Assembly (NCBI GenBank): GCA_964625125.1
Contig: CAZVAP010000012.1
Location: 1-20,432, forward strand
Length of the DNA stretch: 20,432 nt
Reading direction: 5' to 3'
Source: CAZVAP01 sp964625125
Lineage (GTDB): Bacteria; Patescibacteriota; Gracilibacteria; Absconditabacterales; Absconditicoccaceae
Shown here: piece by piece, positions 7,455 through 15,917 of the stretch
Layout: the number at the start of each line of letters is the position of its first letter
Position numbering within the stretch: position 1 is the stretch's first letter
The notes under the pieces: model-generated
Seen by the model: only the letters and a program-made list of their open reading frames with translations
What the model was told of the DNA's origin: nothing
Database searches by the model: none
Program-made: the position numbers and the translations under genes

Positions 7455-7862
7455 ATGAGTAATTTTGTAAATGCACCAGTTCATGATATGCTTATAAGAA
7501 TAAAAAATGCATATATGGCTAGGAAAACTCATGTAGATAATGTTCAATATTCTAAATTGAAAGAGAAAGTATTGGAGGTATTAAAAAAGCATGGGTTTGT
7601 TAAAGATTACAATATTGTGGAAGAAGGTAATAAAAAATTTATTAATATTGTATTAAAAGAAGTTGTTAATCCAATTCAGGATATTCCTGTAATAAAATTT
7701 TATTCTAAACCTTCTAGAAGAGTTTATGTATCTTATAAAGATTTACATAAAGTTGCTGGTGGTTTAGGTATTTGAGTTATTTCTACTAATAAAGGTCTTC
7801 TTACAACAAAGGAAGCAAAATATCATAAGGTAGGTGGTGAATTATTATTTGAAATTTATTAG
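7455..7862 (+). CDS. rpsH: 30S ribosomal protein S8
   Basis: S8 binds 16S helix 21 as a primary assembly protein and, in E. coli, represses the spc operon by binding an mRNA mimic of that helix. The 135-residue product starts MSNFVNAPVHDMLIRIKNAY and ends with the RNA-binding half: SKPSRRVYVSYKDL, GGLGIGVISTNKGLLTTKEA and VGGELLFEIY. TGA at 7773-7775 encodes the Gly of GIGVIST, where most families have Ala. Candidate S8 target hairpins lie upstream of rplX and immediately after this gene. Confidence 0.97.
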
Positions 7863-7868
7863 AGTTTG

Positions 7869-7929
7869 AAAGGTAAGAGTATATAGGGTTAGTTTTTATA
7901 AAATTATTTCCTATATACTAACTGCCTTT
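7869..7929 (+). promoter_or_regulatory. Candidate S8-binding hairpin between rpsH and rplF
   Basis: AAAGGTA (7869-7875) pairs with TGCCTTT (7923-7929), including one T-G pair. Beyond an internal loop, AGTATATAGG (7878-7887) pairs perfectly with CCTATATACT (7910-7919) around a 22-base loop. The core has TAAGA (7874-7878) opposite TAACTG (7919-7924). This equals the S8 core of 16S helix 21, with the 598-640 pair changed from U-A to A-U, a change that keeps the pair. Bases matching A595, A596, G597, A642, C643, U644 and G645 are all kept. It ends 60 bases before rplF. Confidence 0.65.
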
Positions 7930-7931
7930 GT

Positions 7932-7967
7932 AAACCGATAATTTAATTTATATAATGAAAACGGTTT
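7932..7967 (+). other. Second stem before rplF
   Basis: AAACCG (7932-7937) can pair with CGGTTT (7962-7967) around a 24-base AT-rich loop. The stem is short and the loop is large, so it is much weaker than the neighbouring hairpin. The loop contains the ATG at 7955 of an 11-codon frame whose TAA overlaps the rplF start as TAATG. Confidence 0.3.
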
Positions 7968-7989
7968 TATTTACTTTACAGCTTATATA

Positions 7990-8535
7990 ATGTCAAGAAT
8001 TTGAAAAAATCCAATTAATATACCAAATGGTGTAGAAGTGAAGGTTGAAAATGGTGTAGTTAAAGTAAAAGGTCCTAAGGGTGAATTGTCTTATACTTTA
8101 CCTGAAGGTGTTGAAGTAGTAATTGAAGAAAATCAAGTTAGAGTTTCTGTTAAATCAGATGATTATAAAAATTATTGGGGACTAGTTAGAACTCTTATTT
8201 CTAATATGATAGAATGAGTTACAAATGGATTTAAAAAGGAATTGTTAGTAATCTGAGTTGGTTATAATGCTAAATTGCAAGGAAATAAATTAGTATTGTC
8301 TTTAGGTTTTTCTCACCCAGTAGAATTTGAAATCCCAAAGGGTATAACTATTACTGTGGATAAAGCACCTAAAGCACAAGCTTTGATTAGAGTAGAAGGT
8401 ATAGATAAACAATTTGTTTGAGAGGTTGCTGCTAAAATTAGAGCATTTAAAAAACCTGAACCTTATAAAGGTAAGGGTATTAGATATATAGATGAGGAAG
8501 TTAAATTAAAACAAGGTAAAACAGCAGGTAAGTAA
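7990..8535 (+). CDS. rplF: 50S ribosomal protein L6
   Basis: L6 lies near the sarcin-ricin loop at the factor-binding site. The 181-residue frame starts MSRIGKNPINIPNGVEV, where the Gly is TGA. It continues VKVKGPKGELSYTLP, VTNGFKKELLVIGVGYNA, LGFSHPVEFEIPKGI and GEVAAKIRAFKKPEPYKGKG, all diagnostic. Its length matches the family (177-180). The 127-base spacer before it is the longest in the cluster and contains the candidate S8 hairpin. The ATG at 7990 overlaps the stop of a tiny upstream frame. Confidence 0.97.
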
Positions 8536-8567
8536 TAGATTTATGTTTAGTTAATTAAATTAAATAA

Positions 8568-8930
8568 ATGAAAAAAGTAAGAAATGCTATAAAAAATAAA
8601 AGAGCAAAGCAAGCCAGAAGGTCAAATAGAGTTAGAGCTAAATTGGTTTCTACTACTTCAAGACCTAGAATGGCTGTTTATAGGTCAAATAGATATATTT
8701 ATGTTCAAATTATTGATGATACTAAAGGTCATACTTTAGCTGCTGCTTCAGATTTAAAATTAACTTGAGGTACAAAAACAGAAAGAGCAGCAAAAGTAGG
8801 TGAGATGATTGCTGAAGCTGCTAAAAAAGTAGGTATTGAAGAGGTAGCTTTTGATAGAAATGGCTATAAATATACAGGTAGAGTTAAGGCTTTAGCTGAA
8901 GCTGCTAGAAATGCAGGTCTAAAATTTTAA
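8568..8930 (+). CDS. rplR: 50S ribosomal protein L18
   Basis: L18 binds 5S rRNA and carries it to the 50S particle. The 120-residue product shows a basic N-terminus, RPRMAVYRSNRYIYVQIIDD, TLAAASDLKLTGG, KVGEMIAEAAKKVGIEEVAF and the C-terminal YKYTGRVKALAEAARNAGLKF. The last block is the strongly conserved 5S-binding end. One TGA (8766-8768) encodes Gly. Length is typical (117-122). The start ATG at 8568 follows an AT-rich leader without Shine-Dalgarno. Confidence 0.96.
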
Positions 8931-8955
8931 TTTTAATTAATAATTTTTCCTTCAA

Positions 8956-9402
8956 ATGGTAAAAAAAGATGATAAAAAATTTGAAGAAGTTTTGTTAGAA
9001 GTAAGAAGAGTTACAAGAGTAACTACTGGTTGAAGACAAATGTCTTTTAGAGCTACTATTTTAGTTGGTAATAAAAAAGGTAAAGTAGGTATTGGAACTG
9101 CAAAAGGTCAAGATGTTATTACTGCTATTAGAAAGGCTACTCATGATGCTTATAAAAATGTTCAAGATGTAACAATTACAGAGACAGGTTCAGTTCCATA
9201 TCCAGTATTTATTAAATATAAATCTGCTAAGGTTAAATTAATACCAGCTGCTCCTGGTACTTGATTAAAAGCTTGATCTTCTGTGAGAAGAGTTTTAGAG
9301 TTAGCAGGTTATACAAATATTCTTTCAAAAATAGTAGGTACAACAAATAAGTTAAATAATGCTAAAGCTGCTATTAAAGCACTTTCTACATTTAAAAAAT
9401 AA
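8956..9402 (+). CDS. rpsE: 30S ribosomal protein S5
   Basis: S5 acts in translational accuracy and forms the mRNA entry pore with S3 and S4. The frame gives 148 residues, a little short at the N-terminus compared with E. coli (167). Blocks are LEVRRVTRVTTGGRQMSFRA, VGNKKGKVGIGTAKGQDV, SAKVKLIPAAPGTG and SSVRRVLELAGYTNILSKIV. TGA encodes glycines in TGGR, PGTG and KAGSS. The ATG at 8956 is the first start in frame. It is followed directly by rplO with no rpmD between. Confidence 0.96.
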
Positions 9403-9413
9403 GCTTTAAAATA

Positions 9414-9863
9414 ATGTTATTGCATGAATTACAAAGGTCAAAGGGTTACAAAAATCCTAAAAAAAGATTAGGTAGAGGTAATGGATCAGGAAAAGGTAAT
9501 TATTCAACAAAATGATTGAAAGGTCAAAAAGCTAGATCAGGTGGTGCTAAACCAAGTTGGTTTGAATGAGGTCAAACTCCTTTAACTAGAAGAATTCCTA
9601 AACTAAAAGGTTTTAAAAGGTATTATAAATTGGTAACAGTTTATCAAGTTGTAAATGTTGAAGATCTTAATAAATTTAGAGCAGGCTCAGTTATAAATAA
9701 AGAAAAATTAGCTGAAGCTAGACTTATTTCAGATGCTTCAAAACCAGTTAAAATTCTAGGTAATGGTGAACTAGAAAAAAAATTGAAATTTGAAAACATT
9801 GATGCTTTCTCAGTTTCAGCAAAAGAAAAAATTGAAAAAGCAGGTGGAGAGATTATTGAATAA
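9414..9863 (+). CDS. rplO: 50S ribosomal protein L15
   Basis: L15 is a late 50S assembly protein threaded through 23S rRNA. The 149-residue frame shows the Gly/Lys-rich N-terminal part KKRLGRGNGSGKG, STKGLKGQKARSGG and FEGGQTPLTRRIPKLKGF. A folded domain ends EKIEKAGGEIIE, like E. coli AAGGKIEE. TGA encodes Gly in TKGLKG and FEGGQ. It starts 11 bases after rpsE, where most bacteria have rpmD, so L30 is missing here, as is usual in the Candidate Phyla Radiation. A terminator overlaps its end. Confidence 0.96.
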
Positions 9864-9887
9864 AAGGGACAAATGTTCCCTTTTTTT
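9862..9887 (+). terminator. Terminator between rplO and secY
   Basis: AAAAGGGA (9862-9869) pairs with TCCCTTTT (9877-9884) around a 7-base loop, and the arm runs into seven T residues. This is a clear factor-independent terminator starting within the rplO stop codon. Because secY follows 84 bases later on the same strand, either some transcripts read through or secY has its own promoter in the AT-rich gap; I could not pick a convincing -35/-10 pair. Confidence 0.8.
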
Positions 9888-9947
9888 ATTGATATTTATT
9901 TTTTTTTCTTTAAAAAACTGGTATTTTATATGGTTTAAAATTGGATT

Positions 9948-11270
9948 ATGTGGTCTACAATTAATCATGTTATTTCGTCTAAGTCTATTATGAAAAAAAT
10001 TTTGTTTACAGTAGCTATTATTGTTTTATATAGATTGTTTGTGGTAATACCAGTTCCTTTTGTTGATATAGATGTTCTTAAACAAGCTGTTACTCATGCT
10101 ACTGCTTGAATGCAATTTTTTGCAATGCTTATGGGTGGTACTTTACAAAAATTTTCTATTGTAGCTTTAGGTTTAATTCCATTTATTAATGCTTCTATTA
10201 TTATTCAATTATTAACTGTGGTTATTCCTCATCTTGAAGAATTGAAAGAAGAATGAGAAACTGGTAATTTAAAAATTCAACAATATACAAGACGGTTAAC
10301 TTTGCCCTTAGCTTTGTTGCAAGCTATTGGAATGGTATATTTAATTGCTACTTATATTCCTTGAGTAATTAATACTCATAGCTTTGCTATTGTATTAGGA
10401 GCTGCTTTTACTTTGACTGTATGAACTATCTTATTGATTTGGTTAGGTGAAATGATTACAGAAAAGGGTATATCAAATGGTATTTCATTGCTTATTTTTG
10501 CAAGTATAGTAGCTGGTATGACTAGCTCCTTTATGAATTTTATGAGTCCACAAGGATGAAAGAATCTAATGTCTATTTTTGTCTTTATTATGTTAATAGT
10601 TCTTGTTCTTATTGTATTATCAATATTGCTTATTAGAACAAGAAAAGAAATTCCTATTGTATATGCTAAGGCTTGAAGAATTCAAGAAACTGCAGTATTA
10701 CCTATTCCTTTAAACCCAGTGGGTATGATACCAATTATATTTGCTATTGCTTTTGTTTCTTTTCCATATTTGTTAGCAAATATTGTTTATAAATTAAATC
10801 CAGCTTCTCCTTGAGCTCAAGCATTTAAAGATTTTGTTAGTACTTATTTAAATATTTATACTAATAATCCTCATTATTTGGTAGTAGTGTTATACTTTAT
10901 TCTTATTGTGATGTTTACTTTCTTTTACTCTTGGGTTGTATTTAAGCCAGAAAAGATGGCAGAACAAATCCAAAAAAGATGAGGCTATATACCTTGACTT
11001 AGACCAGGGGAAGAAACTGCAAAATATTTAAATAATATTTTAATGCATTTATGTTTCTGGTGATGAATTGGTTTAGGTATTATAGGTATTTATACTTATG
11101 TTATTAATTGGATTCCATTTATTCAAGATATTGTAAGAACTGGTTGATTAAATGCAGTTCCTGTAATTGTATCAGGTGCAGGTATTATAATCATTGTTTG
11201 AGTAGTTCAAGAAATGATAAATAAATTAAATGCTGATTTACTTATGGAAAAATACTCAAAAATAGTATAG
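9948..11270 (+). CDS. secY: Preprotein translocase subunit SecY
   Basis: SecY is the membrane channel of the Sec translocon. The 440-residue frame contains successive hydrophobic helices, the plug-region start VIPVPFVDIDVLKQ, GLIPFINASIIIQLL, PLNPVGMIPIIFA and the cytoplasmic loop RGGYIPGLRPGEETAKYLNN, which contacts SecA and ribosomes. TGA encodes many glycines, including those in the last loop. I chose ATG 9948 (MWSTINHVISSKSIMKK), because ATG 9990 would remove the amphipathic N-terminus before helix 1. The gene closes the spc cluster; adk, map and infA do not follow as they often do. Confidence 0.96.
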
Positions 11271-11292
11271 TGGAATATCTAAATTTAAACTT

Positions 11293-11323
11293 AACTACTA
11301 GTGTAAAAGCTAGTAGTTTTTTT
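11293..11323 (+). terminator. secY terminator
   Basis: AACTACTAG (11293-11301) pairs with CTAGTAGTT (11310-11318) around an 8-base loop, running into a seven-T tract (11317-11323). It ends the plus-strand ribosomal transcript 22 bases after the secY stop. It shares its stem sequence with the minus-strand terminator just downstream. Confidence 0.85.
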
Positions 11324-11351
11324 AATTTTACTTTAATTAGCTTTTACTTTT

Positions 11352-11379
11352 AAAAAAACTACTAGTTTAACTAGTAGTT
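11352..11379 (-). terminator. Terminator of the minus-strand cluster
   Basis: On the minus strand AACTACTAG and CTAGTAGTT (11371-11379 and 11357-11365) form a 9-bp stem with a 5-base loop, followed by a run of seven T (plus-strand A at 11352-11358). It lies 23 bases beyond the stop of the membrane-protein gene and so ends the convergent operon. The arms are identical to those of the secY terminator. Confidence 0.85.
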
Positions 11380-11402
11380 GGAACTTTTGGTAGCTTCATT
11401 TT

Positions 11403-12308
11403 TTATTTTATTATAAAGAAATTTGCAATTAAGTAAACTCATCAAATAATAATTATTCATACAAGACTGTATACAAAATACTTTTTAAGTCACTTGTAAG
11501 TATTTTCATCTTCAGGTTTTAATAATAACTGAAAAGCTTGATAGATTATAAATACAGTAATTGTAAATGCTATAAATCATAGAAAATAGTTTAAAATTGT
11601 GTATAACCAAGGTAAAGATTTGCTTTCTAAAATCGGATTTTGTTGTCATAATGTATAGGTTCATTGTTGGATTTTACTATAGAAAGTTTCTATGATATTT
11701 TTTGAGAATAAAATTATTATAATTCAAATAGTATTCCATACTATGATTGTTTTAGCATGTTTTTGAACTTCGTCTTTATCAGGAGAGGAAATAAATTTAA
11801 TTAGATTTATTACAAGTATAATAAAGAGTATACCTATTACCAGATACATAACAAGGTAAAAGAATTTACTGATAATTTTATCATATAAACTTGCTGCAAT
11901 AGTAGCTGGGTCATAATCCTGTCAGGCTGCTAATCAAAATATCCCACTTGTTCCATAGTCTCCAAACAGAGTATTTGCTATAAATATAGCTGAAACCATC
12001 ATAATTATTCATATTGTTCATCGTGTAATAAAATTTAGTCATTTTTTTCTTTCATCTTCCTTATCAGAAAACATTAAATTTTTAAATGCAACAAATGCCA
12101 TTAATAGTCCTAATACTATGATTATAGGAATTAGGATATTTTTTCCTGTACTAATTAAAAAATCTTTCATACTATTTGTTTTTATTTGTTCTCAAGCTCT
12201 GTTTGTTGCAACATTATCTAATACTTCTTCATAATCATTTGAATAGCTAAAATTTACTATATTGAAAGTTGATAAAGCTATCCCCAAACTTATTAGAAGT
12301 TTTTTCAT
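11403..12308 (-). CDS. Six-span membrane protein with threefold internal repeat, function unknown
   Basis: The frame, with TGA as Gly, gives 301 residues and an N-terminal signal-like segment (MKKLLISLGIALSTFNIVNF). Six hydrophobic helices follow at about 57-75, 97-115, 148-172, 187-206, 234-259 and 279-300. They form three hairpins that resemble each other. Each has a helix, a charged linker (FSDKEDERKKGLNF, SSPDKDEVQKHAKT, LKPEDENTYKGLKKY), then a helix starting IGIIM, IGIIII or VGIIII. I do not recognise a named family. The layout resembles the paired-helix VirB2/TrbC-like or pilus-associated membrane proteins common in Candidate Phyla Radiation genomes, but that is a guess. It is the last gene of the minus operon, 16 bases after the 50-residue gene. 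Confidence 0.85.
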
Positions 12309-12324
12309 TTATTGCTTTTAACAT

Positions 12325-12477
12325 TTAAAGTTTTTTGAGTTCTTCTATATATTTTTTTATAGCATCTTTATGAGAAGGAAGTTGTGCTTCTAAAAGGTCT
12401 ATTATGTATTTTTCTGCCATTTCAGCTTTAAAATTATTTTCAATAATTTCTTTTTCTTTTTCATTAAGTTTTTTCAT
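12325..12477 (-). CDS. Small hypothetical protein, 50 residues
   Basis: A short frame between thrS (18 bases) and the membrane-protein gene (16 bases), on the same strand. The product starts MKKLNEKEKEIIENNFKAEM and ends KKYIEELKKL. It is highly charged, has no Gly, Cys or Trp, and looks entirely helical, perhaps a short coiled coil. There is no transmembrane segment. Spacing and direction make it a plausible operon member, but at this length and base composition chance is possible. Function unknown. Confidence 0.55.
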   Translation of the reverse strand: MKKLNEKEKEIIENNFKAEMAEKYIIDLLEAQLPSHKDAIKKYIEELKKL

Positions 12478-12495
12478 AGCTTGACTTATAATTTT

Positions 12496-14409
12496 TTAAA
12501 TTTTTTTTGTGTTAATTTCTTCTTTTAAGTTATTAATCAATTCATCAACTTTTAATACATTTTGTTCCTTAGTTTTATAATTTCTTACTGAAACTGTTCA
12601 TTCATTAGCTTCCTTTTCTCAAACAACTAAAATATAATTAATATGTTCTTTTTCAGCATTTCTTATTTTCTTTGCTAGAGAATTGTCTGATAAATCAATA
12701 TCAGCTCTAATTTCATTTTCTTTAAGTTTGTTTAAAATTTCTTTTGCATAATTATCAAATTTATCAGAAACTGGTATGATTCTAGCTTGGATAGGAGCTA
12801 ACCATAGAGGAAATGTTCCTGCAAAGTGTTCTATTAAAATACCAATAAATCTTTCAAAACTACCAAAAATTGCTCTATGTACCATAAATGGTTGTTTTTC
12901 ATTTCAATCTTTATCTGTATAAGTCATATTAAATCTTTCTGGAAGATTGAAATCAAATTGAATAGTAGAGCATTGCCATAATCTACCTATACTATCTTTA
13001 ATTTTAAAGTCAATTTTTGGTCAGTAAAATGCAGCTTCTCATTCTTCTTTTTTGTAGGAAATATTTTTTTCATCTAAAACTTCTTCAATAGTTTTTTCTG
13101 CTAATTCCCACATATTTTTTGGTCATACATACTTGTTTGAATTTGGATCTGATAAAGATACAAAGATTTCTACATTATTAAAGCCAAAAGTTTTTAGAAC
13201 ATCTAATACAAAATCAACAGCTTTTCATATTTCGTCTTTAATTTGATCAGGTGTACATACAATATGTGCATCATCTTGAGTAAATCCTCTTACTCTAGTT
13301 AATCAACCTAATTCTCATTTTTTTTCATATCTGTAAACAGTTCCAAATTCCCAGTATCTTATAGGAAGCTCTCTATAAGAGTGGTTTTCATCTTTATAAA
13401 TCATTACATGGAAAGGGCAGTTCATAGGTTTTAATAAGTAGGTTTCTGATTCCTTTGGTTTTCTTTGGTCTTGCCAATCTTCTAAAGTCATTCATAGTTC
13501 TAATGGAGGAAACATAGATTCATTATAAAATCACCAATGTCCTGATATTTCCCATAATCTTTTTTTACCAATATGAGGAGTTCTTACTGGTATATATCAT
13601 CTTTTATTACATTCTTTTTCTATGAAATGTGCTAACTCATTGTATAAAATTGCTCACTTTGGTTTCCATAAAATTAATCCTGCACCTACTTCTTCAGGTT
13701 TTATTGTGTATAATCATAATTTTTGTCATAAAACTCTATGGTCTCTTTTTTTAGCTTCTTCTAAAAAGTCTAAATATTTTTTTAAATCTTCTTTTGTATC
13801 AAAAGCATATCCATAAATTCTTGTTAGCATTTTATTATTTTCATCTCATTTCCAGTAAGCTCAAGCTACTTTGTTTAATTTAAAAGCTTTAGGATCTAAT
13901 TCTTTTGTATTATTTACATGAGGACCAGCACACATATCTAAAAATAATAATGCATTATTTCAAATAAATTTTTCTAGGTTATAAGCAGTTTTTATTTTTT
14001 GTAAAAGTTTTAGATAATCTGTTTTGTGATTTTGTAATTTTTCAATAAAGTTTTCAGGTAAGTTTTTAATATTTGCATAAAATGAAATTTCTATTTCTCA
14101 TTTATCAATTATTTCTTGTGCTAATTCTATTTTATAAGGTTCTTCTAAATCTTCTAAAAGTTTTAAAGCTTCTTTTGCAGGTAAGGTAAAATGTACAAAT
14201 TCTTGTCCTTGCTTTATTATATTTTGCATTTCTTTTTCTATTTCTTTTAAGTTTTTATCGGAAAATTCGATATTGTTAAAATCAAAATCATAAAAGAAAC
14301 CATTTTCAGTATCTGGTCCTATAGCCATTTTTACCTCATTTCCATACAGATGTTTAATAGCTTGTGCTAATATATGTGCATATGAATGTCTTTTTGTACT
14401 TAAATCCAT
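12496..14409 (-). CDS. thrS: Threonyl-tRNA synthetase without TGS domain
   Basis: Charges tRNA-Thr. The 637-residue frame begins directly in the editing domain, RHSYAHILAQAIKH (HxxxH at 8-12), and has the second editing motif DMCAGPHV (Cys160, His164). Between them about 43 more residues than in E. coli form an insert. The catalytic core shows KPMNCPFHV (zinc Cys), motif 2 YRYEKKGELGGLTRVRGFTQ, DDAHIVC (zinc His) and motif 3 MVHRAIFGSFERFIGIL. An anticodon-binding domain follows (LAPIQARIIPVSD, KIRNAEKEHINYILVVGEKE). Many glycines are TGA. The TGS domain (about 60 residues) is absent: the frame meets a stop ten codons upstream of the ATG. It follows tsaC by 67 bases. Confidence 0.96.
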
Positions 14410-14430
14410 TTCTAATTTATAAAAATCTAA

Positions 14431-14436
14431 ATTATA
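14431..14436 (-). promoter_or_regulatory. Possible -10 box upstream of thrS
   Basis: A perfect minus-strand TATAAT (plus ATTATA) lies 21 bases before the thrS start, within the 67-base gap after tsaC. The -35 position at a 17-base spacer reads TATGAT, a poor match. It could allow thrS transcription separate from the upstream genes, but AT-rich sequence makes chance matches common. Confidence 0.3.
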
Positions 14437-14476
14437 CTAAATTTATAGTAAAAATCATATTAAAAACAATAAAAGT

Positions 14477-15082
14477 TTATCTTTCAATTATTTGATTGTT
14501 TTTAATTAAAACAGAAGGCTGGTTTATTAAATCTCCATCATCAATTATATAATCTATTTCTTTTTTTATTTTTTGATTTAATTGTTTTGGATGAGTAATA
14601 GGAGGTTCTCAAGATATATTTGCCGAAGTAGTAATAAAGGGTAAATTTAATTTATTAACAAATTTTTGAAAAGGATGATTTAAAAATCTAACACCAATTG
14701 TTTGGTCTTCATAAATTTTTTTACTAAAATTGTTTAAATTTTGAAAAAAATCTTTTTTTGCTTTTATAATTAATGTAAATCATTTTTTTTGTTTTCGTAA
14801 ATCAGTAATTAAATTATTAAGTCTAGCAATATCTAGGTTCTCTTGACTAATTTGAGAAATTTTATTTAAAAAATCACTTAAATTCTTTGCAGGTAAAATT
14901 ATAGATACTTTTTTATTTGTTGGTCTGAGTTTAATTTTATAAATTTTTTCAATATTATTTGGCCATATTCAACCTAATCAATAGATAGTATCTGTAGGAT
15001 ACAAAAAAAGTTTATTTTGTTTGGCTTCATTTATAAAAAAATGTATGTTTTGTATAAATGTATTTAAGTTTATTTTTTCCAT
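14477..15082 (-). CDS. tsaC: L-threonylcarbamoyladenylate synthase (TsaC/Sua5 family)
   Basis: Makes threonylcarbamoyl-AMP from threonine, bicarbonate and ATP for the t6A modification of ANN-reading tRNAs. The 201-residue YrdC-domain protein shows YPTDTIYGLG at 28-37 (second Gly from TGA), the KIKLRPTNKKVSIILP nucleotide-binding block at 49-64, TIGVRFLNHPF and TTSANISGEPP at 151-161. The length fits the single-domain TsaC type rather than full Sua5. Its ATG lies inside the end of the upstream glycosyltransferase gene (13-base overlap). Downstream is thrS; both enzymes use threonine. Confidence 0.93.
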
Positions 15083-15852
15083 CAATTTAATTTTCTTTCT
15101 AAAAGTTTTTTGGGTAGTAGTAAATATCAAAATAATGCTAATGAATTTAATACTTTTTTGTAATTTTTTTTAGGGTTTTGAAAGAATCTCCATAACCATT
15201 CTAATTTAACTTTTCTTATTATCTTTGGTGCTCTTTTCTCAAATCATACCCAAAAATCAAATAAACCTCACACATTTAGAACTATAACTTTATTTTCCTT
15301 AAAAAAATCTTTGTGTTTATATGTCCAAATTTCTTGATGAGGAGTTCATATTCAAACTAGTAAAATTCTATAGTCATAATTTCATTCTAGACTTTTTTTG
15401 TATTCTTCAAAGTTGAAATTAGTTCATTTATCTTGGTAATGATTTACTGCTTTAAAAATTTTTGCAGGATTAAATTTTTTCCTAATAAAATCTTCTACCT
15501 TATCTGCATCTTTAGGTTTTTTACCAATTTTTTCATCATATACAGTGAAAAATCATAAATGCATTTTTTTATTTTTTAGTTTATTTAAGAAATAAGGTGT
15601 GAAATCAGTTCAGTTTAGGTTTTCCTTTATATTTTTTCATAACTTTTTTAGAAATAATTTTAAAGCTATTCAATCTGGCAAAAGAAAATCTCAATCTATT
15701 AAAGCTTTATAATAATCCTTGTTTTGTTTGTCTAAAACTAAATTTTTTAATGAGGCAAAGTATATAAAATTAATTACTCAATAATTTTTTTTAGATATTT
15801 CATTAAAAGCTTCTTCTTTTGTTCAAGTAAAAATTTTTTTAGCTAAATTCAT
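15070..15852 (-). CDS. WecG/TagA/CpsF-family glycosyltransferase (GT26)
   Basis: This family transfers ManNAc or similar sugars onto undecaprenyl-diphosphate-linked GlcNAc in the synthesis of wall teichoic acids or surface polysaccharides. The 260-residue frame shows the key blocks: LLPDGIALKLF with the catalytic-type Asp60, LNGTDFTPYF (79-88), GIGTPHQEIW with Gln173 (167-176) and GGLFDFWVGFEKRAPK (195-210) followed by LEWLWRFFQNPKK. The tail is basic and hydrophobic (YLLLPKKLLERK), fitting a membrane-targeting appendage. Many Gly are TGA; the last codons run AAT-TGA-TGG-AAA-AAA-TAA, through the tsaC start. The exact sugar cannot be told from sequence. Confidence 0.92.
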
Positions 15853-15859
15853 AACTTTG

Positions 15860-15887
15860 TTGATTAATACATAAAAATTTTTATAAA
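15860..15887 (+). promoter_or_regulatory. Candidate promoter of the PAP2-dedA-rsmA-ligA operon
   Basis: TTGATT (15860-15865) and TATAAA (15882-15887) are separated by 16 bases in the divergent gap between the glycosyltransferase and PAP2 genes. A start about 7 bases later would leave a leader of some 24 bases before the ATG at 15918. The oppositely oriented gene must also start from this 65-base gap, but I found no convincing minus-strand pair. Confidence 0.45.
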
Positions 15888-15917
15888 CTGGTTGGTTTTA
15901 TATGCTTATTAAAATAA

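Noticed and set aside
9790..9993. Plus-strand frame spanning the rplO-secY gap
   Set aside because: It overlaps the end of rplO, the terminator and the SecY N-terminus; its sequence is hydrophobic low-complexity from T-runs.
13622..13816. Plus-strand frame
   Set aside because: Antisense to the thrS catalytic region, with no support.
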